33,815 nucleotides of DNA from Gemmatimonadales bacterium (GTDB lineage: Bacteria; Gemmatimonadota; Gemmatimonadetes; Longimicrobiales; Gaopeijiaceae). The notes under the pieces were generated by a model. That model was given only the letters and a program-made list of their open reading frames with translations, was not told where the DNA came from and searched no databases. The stretch's first letter is position 1. Every line of letters begins with the position of its first letter. The DNA is taken from NCBI GenBank assembly GCA_007695195.1, contig REEG01000185.1, positions 1-33,815 of the forward strand. Direction: 5' to 3'. The translations under genes were made by a program, and so were the position numbers. Below are positions 25,545-32,350 of this stretch, piece by piece.

Positions 25545-28100
25545 CTATCCGCCCTCCCGGAGGAGTTCCAGGGGCGAGACCCGCACCGAGTCGCCCACCA
25601 CGGCCCGTCCCACCACCGCCGCCACCACCGGGACGGCGATCCCCAGGACGACAAGGATGCCCCAGGGTATGGTGCGAAGTCCGTCGAAACTCCAGTGGAG
25701 GAGGGCGGCTCCGGCCCCCACTGCCAGTACGATGCCGACTCCGGCGGCGATGCCCCCCAGCACCAGGAACTCCACCAGACTCCGGCGACGGAGGAGGGCG
25801 GCGGAAGACCCCAGGATCCGGAGAAGCGCCGCCTCCCTTCTGCGTTCGAACCGGGTGGCGAGGAGCGACGCCACCAGTACCGCGCCGCCCACCGCCAGGA
25901 GCACCGCCGAAAGGGCCTGCAGCACGCCGGCCACCCGCGCGGTGAGGTTCTCCAGCGTATCCAGGATGGTGGAGAGGTCCAGGAAGGTGACATTGGGGAA
26001 GTCGGTGGCCACCCGGGTCTGGAGGCGGGCCCGCGCCTCGGCGTCGCCCAGGGGGGCCAGGACCATCCAGGTCGCCGGAGCCCCGTCCAGCGACCCGGGC
26101 TCGAAGATGACGAAGAAGTTGGGCCGGAACGATCCCCAATCCACCTCCCGGAGGCTCGTGACCACCGACGGGACCGGGATGCCCTGCACATCCCACACCA
26201 CCCGACTCCCCACCTCGAGCCCCAACTGCTCCGCCAGATCCACCTCCACCGAGATACGTGCGTCCCCGGGACGGGCGCCTGCCGGTGCGGCACCGCTCCA
26301 CCAGCTTCCGGCCACCAACTCCTCGCTCACCGGATCCAGATCGGAACGCACGGTGTTGCGGTAGAGGCGCCGGAAGGGCCAGCGTTCGCCCGGCGGCAGC
26401 CCCTCCAGGAGATCGGCTATGGCCACCCCGTCGATCTCCCGGAGCGACGCGGGAATCAGGGGGACGGGCTCCGGCTCCAGGCCCTCGTTCCGGAGGAGAG
26501 CCGCCACCGCATCCACCTGATCGGTCTGGATGTCGAAGAGGAGGGCCGATTCGCCGCCCATCCCCCGCTCCAGGGTGAGCCCCGCCCGGAGGTTCGCCTC
26601 CACCATGGCCACGGCGGCCAGGAGGAAGGTGCCGAAGCCCAGCGCCACCAGCACGGATCGGGTCTGGTTGCCGGGGCGGTTCAGGGCCCGGGCCGCGTGG
26701 CGGAGGGCGAAGGGGGCCCCGGCCGGAACCAGGCGGGGGAGCAGTCGGACCGTGAGCGACGATGCCCCGGCCAGGGCGCCCAGGGTCAGCGCCAGAGCCA
26801 CCGTTACGGCAGCACCGGCCATGGGACTACGGAGCTGGATGGCCGCCAGGGCGAAGAGAGAGAGGACCAGGAGCGCGCCCACGGCGCCACGGCGCGCCCA
26901 CTCCCCCGCCGTGGCCCCCTCCCCTGCGGCGGTGGGGCGGAGCGCAGCCATGGGCGGAATGGATCGGACCCGGATCAGCGGAATGAGGGCGAAGAGGAGG
27001 GTCACCCAGGTTCCGGTGAGCATCCCTGCCGCCATGGCGCCGGGTCGGGGCGCCTGGGCCAGGGAGAAGGGGACATCCACCCCTGGCATCCTGGGAACAA
27101 GGAATTGCAGGGCCACGCCGCCCACGACGCCAAGGGCGGCGCCGGCCACCCCCATGAGAAGGGCGAGAAGGACGTAAGCTCCGAAGACGGACCCACGATC
27201 GACGCCCAGACAGCGCAGCACCGCCACCGAAGGGACCCGGTCCTTGAGGAAGGCGTGGATGGCACTCCCCACACCCACACCGCCCAGGAGGAGTCCCGCC
27301 AGCCCCACGAGCCCGAGAAAGCCCGCCAGGTACCCGAAGGCGTTGGCGAGCCCCTCGGCCTGCTCCTGGGCGGTCCGTACCGTGATCCGCCCGTCGGCGG
27401 GAAGGACCTCCCGGAGTTCCTCCGCCAGGGCGTCGGTGGAGGTACCTGTCGCCGTCCGCACCAGGGCCCGGTGCCTGGCCACACTTCCCGGGCCGGCCAA
27501 CCCCGACGCCTCCATGCGGTCCAGGGACAGGTAGAGGGGCGAGCCCACCACGGTCCGGGCCCCGGGATCCACAGGAAGCCCCCCCACCACCCCCACGATG
27601 GGCACCCGGAACCCGCCCAGGGAGAGGGTGTCACCCACCTCCAGTCCGAACTGGCCCAGGAGGGAGGGATCGCCGATGGCCACACCCTCGCCCCGAAGAA
27701 CGCGGTCCCAGGCCCCGGCCGGGTCCGCGGTGGGGGAGCCCCGGAGAGGGAAGCCCGGGCCGACCCCTTCGAGCTGTACCAGCCGGGAGAGATCGGTGCC
27801 GGGCACGGTGGCGACGCTGGCCACACTCACCACCCGAGCGGTGGCGTGTCCCCGCATCTCCAGGGAGTCCAGTAGCGCCGTCACCTCAGGGGAAAACGGG
27901 ACATTGGCCTCCAGGCGGATGTCTCCACCCAGGAGCTGGCCCGCCTCGGCCCGGGCCCCTTCCTCCACATCGACCTGGAGCGACCGGAGGCCCACCAGCA
28001 CAGCCACGCCCAGGGCCACAGCCAGGGTGAAGAAGCCCACGCGACGAATGCCGCTCCGGCTCTCCCGGAAGGCGTGACGAACCACGAAATCGAGATTCAC
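25545..28100 (-). CDS. FtsX-family ABC transporter permease (YbbP-like)
   Basis: An 851-residue membrane protein with the layout of the YbbP branch. One N-terminal helix (VGFFTLAVALGVAVLVGLRSL) precedes a large periplasmic domain (about 45-240). A FtsX core of several helices follows (AFGYLAGFLGLVGLAGLLLGGVGVGSAI...), then a second periplasmic domain (about 500-700) and a final FtsX-type helix bundle (VLQALSAVLLAVGGAVLVASLLATRFERRREAALLRILG). Its GTG start overlaps the ATPase stop (GTGA). Related systems are exporters or mechanotransmitters acting on lipids or lipoproteins. The divergent TesA-like esterase mirrors the E. coli tesA-ybbA-ybbP arrangement and suggests a shared, still undefined lipid-related role. 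Confidence 0.9.
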   Translation of the reverse strand: MNLDFVVRHAFRESRSGIRRVGFFTLAVALGVAVLVGLRSLQVDVEEGARAEAGQLLGGDIRLEANVPFSPEVTALLDSLEMRGHATARVVSVASVATVPGTDLSRLVQLEGVGPGFPLRGSPTADPAGAWDRVLRGEGVAIGDPSLLGQFGLEVGDTLSLGGFRVPIVGVVGGLPVDPGARTVVGSPLYLSLDRMEASGLAGPGSVARHRALVRTATGTSTDALAEELREVLPADGRITVRTAQEQAEGLANAFGYLAGFLGLVGLAGLLLGGVGVGSAIHAFLKDRVPSVAVLRCLGVDRGSVFGAYVLLALLMGVAGAALGVVGGVALQFLVPRMPGVDVPFSLAQAPRPGAMAAGMLTGTWVTLLFALIPLIRVRSIPPMAALRPTAAGEGATAGEWARRGAVGALLVLSLFALAAIQLRSPMAGAAVTVALALTLGALAGASSLTVRLLPRLVPAGAPFALRHAARALNRPGNQTRSVLVALGFGTFLLAAVAMVEANLRAGLTLERGMGGESALLFDIQTDQVDAVAALLRNEGLEPEPVPLIPASLREIDGVAIADLLEGLPPGERWPFRRLYRNTVRSDLDPVSEELVAGSWWSGAAPAGARPGDARISVEVDLAEQLGLEVGSRVVWDVQGIPVPSVVTSLREVDWGSFRPNFFVIFEPGSLDGAPATWMVLAPLGDAEARARLQTRVATDFPNVTFLDLSTILDTLENLTARVAGVLQALSAVLLAVGGAVLVASLLATRFERRREAALLRILGSSAALLRRRSLVEFLVLGGIAAGVGIVLAVGAGAALLHWSFDGLRTIPWGILVVLGIAVPVVAAVVGRAVVGDSVRVSPLELLREGG

Positions 28101-28792
28101 GACGAGGCATCCTCGGGAAGGAGCGCACCGGCCCCGAAGCGGAACACCCGGTCACTCCGGGCAGCCAGCGTCAGGTCGTGGGTGACGGTCACCAGGGTGG
28201 TCCCCTCGGCGCGGTTCAACTCCTCGAGCCCGTCCACCACCCGGGCTCCGCTCTCGGCGTCCAGATTCCCTGTGGGCTCATCGGCGAAGAGGATACGGGG
28301 TCGGGCCACGAAGGCCCGGGCCACCGCCACCCGCTGCTGTTCACCGCCAGAGAGCTGCGAGGGGAGGTGCTGGAGGCGATGGGCCACACCGACCCGATCC
28401 AGGAGCGCCTCTGCACGGTCCCGGATCTCGTGGCGGGACGGACGTTCCCGCCGGGGTAGAAGCTCCAGCGGAAGCTGGACATTCTCGGCTGCGGTGAGGG
28501 CGGGCAGAAGCTGGAAGGTCTGGAAGACGAAGCCCACGTTCCGAGCCCGAAACCCGGCGCGCTCCTCCTCGGTAAGAGCCGTGACATCGGTCTCACCCAG
28601 GAGTACCCTTCCGGAGGTGGGGGGCTCCAGTCCGGCCATGATCCCCAGGAGGGTGGTCTTGCCACTGCCCGAGGGCCCGGTGATGGCCGCGGTGGTCCCC
28701 GAGGGGATCTCCAGGGTAATGCCCCGGAGCACCTCCACCTTGCCTCCACCACCTGTGAAGGACTTACGGATGTCATCCAGAACAATGCGCAC
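28097..28792 (-). CDS. ABC transporter ATP-binding protein (YbbA/LolD-like)
   Basis: A 231-residue ATPase subunit with Walker A GPSGSGKTT, Q-loop FVFQTFQLLP, signature LSGGEQQRVAVARAF, Walker B ILFADEPTGNLD and the switch His in VTVTHD. The sequence belongs to the MacB/LolD/YbbA group that pairs with FtsX-type permeases, here the gene directly downstream. The GTG at 28792 is chosen because the family N-terminus (VLDDIRKSF) begins there; the frame is open far upstream but that is the shadow of the esterase gene. Its start overlaps the divergent esterase start by 8 nt, so the promoters must lie inside the neighbouring genes. Confidence 0.95.
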   Translation of the reverse strand: MRIVLDDIRKSFTGGGGKVEVLRGITLEIPSGTTAAITGPSGSGKTTLLGIMAGLEPPTSGRVLLGETDVTALTEEERAGFRARNVGFVFQTFQLLPALTAAENVQLPLELLPRRERPSRHEIRDRAEALLDRVGVAHRLQHLPSQLSGGEQQRVAVARAFVARPRILFADEPTGNLDAESGARVVDGLEELNRAEGTTLVTVTHDLTLAARSDRVFRFGAGALLPEDASS

Positions 28793-29660
28793 GCTGATGG
28801 TTCTCCTGCTGCCGGCCATCCTGACGGTGGCCGCGGGATGCGGGGATGGATCGACGTCGGACTCGGTGCCGCAGGCGCCAGGGGCCGGCGCCGACTCCCC
28901 ACATCCGGAAGCGGGGGTCTCGGACACGGGTTCGACCGGGGATGGCGCGGTGGTACGCCGGGAGGGCCTGGAAGGTTCGACGCGTGCCGGTGCCACCGAC
29001 GCCGCCGCCCCGGCCGCCGGCGCCGAGAATTCCACGAGGGATGCGGCCCGGGTCATCTTTCTCGGCACGAGCCTCACCGAAGGATATGGGCTGGACCATC
29101 CCGATACCGAAGCCTGGCCCCACCGGATCGCCCATCGGGCGCTGGAGGCGGGAATCACCGGGATCGAAGTGGTGAATGCCGGTCTGGCGGGCGAGACCAG
29201 CGCTGCCGGCGCACGGAGGATTGGGTGGATCCTCCGAGCTGAACCCGACCTCCTTGTTGTGGAGCTTGGCGCCAATGACGGCCTGCGGGGAGTACCCGTA
29301 TCGGAAATGGAAGCCAACCTGGAACGCCTCCTGGACGAGATCGCCTCCACGGCCCCGGGGACCTCCGTGGCCCTGGTCCGCATGGAGGCGCCACCCAACA
29401 TGGGAGACGAATACACCGCCGACTTCCGGGAGGCCTTCGAGCGGGTGGCCAGGAGTCGGGACGTGCCACTCCTCTCCTTCCTCCTGGACGGCGTGGCCGG
29501 GGACCCGTCCCTGAACCTTTCCGACGGCATCCACCCCACGGCCGAAGGGCACCGACGCATGGCGGACAATGTCTGGGACGAACTGCGCCCGCTCCTGGAA
29601 CGGGTGGCCCGGTCGGCTCCATCCCATGGCGCCTCCCCAGGGGACGGCGGGATGACATGA
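28785..29660 (+). CDS. TesA-like GDSL esterase/lysophospholipase, lipoprotein
   Basis: A 291-residue SGNH hydrolase. The N-terminus MRTLMVLLLPAILTVAAGC ends in a lipobox with Cys19, followed by a linker of about 65 low-complexity residues. The catalytic domain has block I as FLGTSLTEGYGL (Ser nucleophile, with Thr replacing the usual Asp of GDSL). Block III is GANDGLRG (oxyanion Asn) and block V DGIHPTAEGH (catalytic Asp and His). E. coli TesA is periplasmic and hydrolyses acyl-thioesters and lysophospholipids; this protein is probably lipid-anchored instead. Two in-frame ATGs (28785, 28797) are possible; neither has a strong ribosome-binding site, and the first is given. Its 5' end overlaps the divergent ATPase gene. 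Confidence 0.88.
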   Translation: MRTLMVLLLPAILTVAAGCGDGSTSDSVPQAPGAGADSPHPEAGVSDTGSTGDGAVVRREGLEGSTRAGATDAAAPAAGAENSTRDAARVIFLGTSLTEGYGLDHPDTEAWPHRIAHRALEAGITGIEVVNAGLAGETSAAGARRIGWILRAEPDLLVVELGANDGLRGVPVSEMEANLERLLDEIASTAPGTSVALVRMEAPPNMGDEYTADFREAFERVARSRDVPLLSFLLDGVAGDPSLNLSDGIHPTAEGHRRMADNVWDELRPLLERVARSAPSHGASPGDGGMT

Positions 29661-29813
29661 CGGGTCCGGGGTTGACGTGTTCGCCCCCGCGGTGAGTTTT
29701 CCCTCACTGCCGCGCTGATCGCGGCTCCTCGCCTTCGTCCCTTCGGCCACCGCGTGGATCCAGTCCATGGCAAGGGTCGTTCCCCCGGTAGCCCCTCCTT
29801 CCCCGGAGTTCCC

Positions 29814-30434
29814 TTGACCAAGTTGATCCGTCTGGCCGGCATCATCCTCGGGGTGATGGGCCTCATCCTCATCAGCGTCATGGTAATCGGGTTTCTCCTG
29901 CCCAGTGGATGGTCCACGGAGCGGGAGGCCCTCATTCCGGCCGAGCCCGAAGAGATCTTCGTACATCTGGAGAGTGCCCGGGGCTGGGAGCTCTGGACTC
30001 CATCCCCCACCACCGGCTTCCAGTTCTTCGGACCGGAGAGCGGGGAGGGGTCGGGCCGACGATGGGATGATGACCAGTACGGCGAGGGTGAGTTCGTCAT
30101 CACCGTATCGACACCGCCGGATTCCATCCGCTACGAGGTGGAGGTGGAAGGGGGGGCGATCCGGATCGAGGGCCGCATGCGGCTCGAGCGCCGGGAAGAG
30201 GGTGGAACCCGGATCCACTGGCGGGAAGAAGGGGACTTCGGTTGGAATCCGCTCCTGGGATTCCTGGCCGGGCGCATGGACGACCTCCAGGGGGCTCAGC
30301 TCGAGGCCTCCCTCGAGTCCCTGCGGCGACTGGTGGTGGAGGGGCGACCGTTTGAACCGGAGGAGGATCAGGGACCGGGCGGAGTTCCGGCTCCGAGTGG
30401 AGCCCCGTTGATGGAAGATCCAGGGGCCCCGTGA
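29814..30434 (+). CDS. Membrane-anchored SRPBCC (START-like) protein
   Basis: A 206-residue protein. A single N-terminal helix (IRLAGIILGVMGLILISVMVIGFLL) is followed by a SRPBCC / polyketide-cyclase-like domain. That domain starts with REALIPAEPEEIFVHLESARGWELWTP, the usual start of this fold, and ends in a long C-terminal helix (GRMDDLQGAQLEASLESLRRLV). The fold binds hydrophobic ligands. TTG 29814 is favoured: GGAG lies 5 nt before it and the membrane helix follows at once; a GTG at 29754 would add 20 Pro/Gly-rich residues. It is convergent with rho across a terminator. Function unknown. Confidence 0.75.
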   Translation: MTKLIRLAGIILGVMGLILISVMVIGFLLPSGWSTEREALIPAEPEEIFVHLESARGWELWTPSPTTGFQFFGPESGEGSGRRWDDDQYGEGEFVITVSTPPDSIRYEVEVEGGAIRIEGRMRLERREEGGTRIHWREEGDFGWNPLLGFLAGRMDDLQGAQLEASLESLRRLVVEGRPFEPEEDQGPGGVPAPSGAPLMEDPGAP

Positions 30435-30450
30435 AGGGCCCATGAAGAAC

Positions 30451-30487
30451 GGGGGCCGGAGAGGTGGTCACACCCCTTCCGGCCCCC
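30451..30487. terminator. Bidirectional terminator between the SRPBCC gene and rho
   Basis: GGGGGCCGGA (30451-30460) pairs perfectly with TCCGGCCCCC (30478-30487). An additional inner GGTG/CACC stem (30463-30466 with 30471-30474) can form. Short T-rich stretches follow on both sides. It lies between two convergent genes and could serve both; the T-tracts are weak, so strength is uncertain. Confidence 0.65.
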
Positions 30488-30554
30488 TTCTCCATCCCCT
30501 CCCGGCGTCGAGCCGGCCCACCGACCAGATCAACGGACTTCAGCCCGTCACTCC

Positions 30555-31697
30555 CTACAGATTCGCCCGGCTCAGTCGGAGGAGTTCTTCGTTGGTCTGG
30601 GTGCGGCGCATGACGCCCAGGAGCTCGCTCATGGCGTCGGACGGGTTCGATCCCACGAACTGCCGCCGCATGGCCCGGGAGAGGAGCAGGGCTTCCTCGC
30701 TGAGGATCAACTCCTCCCGACGCGTGGCCGAGGCCACAATGTCGATAGCGGGGAAGATGCGGCGATCCGCCAACTCCCGGCTGAGTAGCAACTCCGAGTT
30801 CCCGGTCCCCTTGAACTCCTCGAAGATGACCTGATCCATGCGGGACCCCGTGTCCACCAGGGCCGTGGCCACGATGGTAAGGGAACCTCCCCCCTGGGAC
30901 GGGTCGATCTTCCGCGCACTCCCGAGCAAGCGCTTCGGCCGTTCCAGCGCATTGGCGTCCAGTCCACCGGACAGAGTCCGACCACTGCCGTCTTCCACCG
31001 TATTGTAGGCTCGCGCCAGCCGAGTGATGGAGTCGAGGATGATGACCACATCCTGCCCCATCTCGACGCGGCGACGCGCCCGCTCCAGGGTGATCTCCGC
31101 CAGAGCCACGTGCCGCTCGGAGGGGAAATCGAAGGACGATGCCACCACCTCACCGAAACCGCACATCTCCATTTCGGTGATCTCCTCAGGGCGCTCATCC
31201 ACCAGAAGGAGGAGGAGGGTGCACTCGGGGTGGTTCCGGACGATCCCTTCCGCAACCCGCTGCAGGACCGTGGTCTTCCCGGCTTTGGCCGGCGCCACGA
31301 TCATGGCGCGCTGGCCCTTCCCCAGAGGGCAGAACAGATCGATGACCCGGTTCGTGAAGTCCGGCCCGCCGGGGGCACGGATGTCGCATTCCAACCGGAG
31401 TTGCTCGTCCGGGTGGAGCGCACTGAGTCGGTCGAAATTGGGTCGATTCTTCGCCTCTTCGGGCGGACGCCCATTCACGAGGTCAAGGCTGGTGAGCGGC
31501 GGGGCCTTCCCGTTCCGGGGACGACCGCCCACGGAGCCTGAGATCTCGTCTCCGGTGCGGAGGCCGAAACGGGAAACGAGCTTCCCACTCACATACACAT
31601 CGTCCGGTCCGGCCACGTAGCCGGATTGAGGGCGCCGAACGAAACCCGAGCCGCCTGAAAGCACCTCGAGAACGCCCAGCCAGCGGTCTTTGCTCAC
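30555..31697 (-). CDS. rho: Transcription termination factor Rho, short form lacking the Rho_N helical domain
   Basis: A 380-residue RNA-dependent helicase. It starts almost directly with the RNA-binding OB fold ([16 protein letters not shown]...[25 protein letters not shown]). The ATPase core follows: Walker [13 protein letters not shown], Walker [18 protein letters not shown]-loop region [17 protein letters not shown], and R-loop [26 protein letters not shown]. The roughly 45-residue N-terminal helical bundle present in E. coli Rho is absent. The GTG at 31697 has no good ribosome-binding site, but the frame upstream offers no Rho_N sequence. The core is complete, so it should be functional. 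Confidence 0.95.
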   Translation of the reverse strand: MSKDRWLGVLEVLSGGSGFVRRPQSGYVAGPDDVYVSGKLVSRFGLRTGDEISGSVGGRPRNGKAPPLTSLDLVNGRPPEEAKNRPNFDRLSALHPDEQLRLECDIRAPGGPDFTNRVIDLFCPLGKGQRAMIVAPAKAGKTTVLQRVAEGIVRNHPECTLLLLLVDERPEEITEMEMCGFGEVVASSFDFPSERHVALAEITLERARRRVEMGQDVVIILDSITRLARAYNTVEDGSGRTLSGGLDANALERPKRLLGSARKIDPSQGGGSLTIVATALVDTGSRMDQVIFEEFKGTGNSELLLSRELADRRIFPAIDIVASATRREELILSEEALLLSRAMRRQFVGSNPSDAMSELLGVMRRTQTNEELLRLSRANL

Positions 31698-31882
31698 GTT
31701 CTGCTGTGGTTCTGGGGAAAAGGGGAGGGTACCATCGGGTCGATGACCCAGGGAAGGAACCCGGGAGTCCAGCGCGGGTTCGAAAAAAGTCCAGCGGACT
31801 CAAATGCAACTGCGAGCCTCAACGCTATACAGACCGGCGTTGCGAAACAAGAGAAACCAGGAACGACGGAGTTCCCAACCAC

Positions 31883-32068
31883 ATGACGAGCCCCTCCCTC
31901 GACCCCGATCCCGTCGGCGAATCCCAAGCGGAGGATACGCCCGCTCCCACGGGGGATCCACCCACCATGGGAGCGGTGGTACGGCATGGGATGGTCCTGT
32001 TCCTCATGGCGGCCACCCCCTTTCTCCTTCTTGCGGGGATGTTTCTTCTGGACGGGTTCATTCGTTGA
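31883..32068 (+). CDS. Possible small single-helix membrane protein
   Basis: A 61-residue ORF. The first 33 residues are polar and Pro/Asp-rich; residues 37-57 form one hydrophobic helix (MVLFLMAATPFLLLAGMFLLDG). A GGAG lies about 12 nt upstream of ATG 31883, slightly far. A TATACA element at 31826-31831 could serve as a -10. It resembles no family I can name. The stop overlaps an ATG (TGATG) of a further ORF with poor coding character. Confidence 0.45.
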   Translation: MTSPSLDPDPVGESQAEDTPAPTGDPPTMGAVVRHGMVLFLMAATPFLLLAGMFLLDGFIR

Positions 32069-32350
32069 TGGACACCCAGGAGCGTCCTCTTCCGGGGACA
32101 GGGAGTGATTCGTTCCGGGACAGCGGGAAGCCATTTCCGGAAAGTTGCAGCTTCCTCCGCCTGAAGGGACTTGGGCGGTCCGGAAGAGTGATGGGAGAGG
32201 AAGTAGCCGAATCCCGGGGGCTTTCGGGGATCCTCGACCAGGTACGAACTCTCGCAAAGCCAGGTCGCACGGACGCCGGTATGAATCCTGCCACCCGTTT
32301 GAACAAGATGCCGTCGGTTCCCTCCACCTGACCGAAACAGGAGTCCTACC
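32069..32350. other. Hairpin-rich stretch without a convincing gene
   Basis: About 280 bases between the small membrane ORF and the secreted protein. An 87-codon ORF (32068-32331, plus) spans most of it, but by my count only 57 of its 87 third positions are G/C, well below neighbouring genes, and no domain is visible. Possible hairpins: GGAAGC/GCTTCC (32126-32155), CCGCC/GGCGG (32157-32178) and ATCCC/GGGAT (about 32211-32231). It may be the structured 5' leader of the next gene; I cannot match it to a known riboswitch. Confidence 0.4.

Noticed and set aside
29672-29700. TTGACG as a promoter for the SRPBCC gene
   Set aside because: No -10 is found at proper spacing (AGTTTT only), and the start codon is more than 130 nt away with a GGAG site of its own. 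The signal is too weak to list.
32194-32270. Possible glycine or cyclic-di-GMP riboswitch (GGGAGAG..., CTCTC GCAAAGCC)
   Set aside because: Only short motifs agree. The glycine core (CCGAAGG, CAGGCAAA) and the GEMM core (GGGCAAACC, GGGUUACC) are missing.
32068-32331. An 87-codon ORF starting at the TGATG junction
   Set aside because: Only about two-thirds of third positions are G/C, rare codons are common and there is no domain. The junction suggests coupling but is not enough to call a gene.
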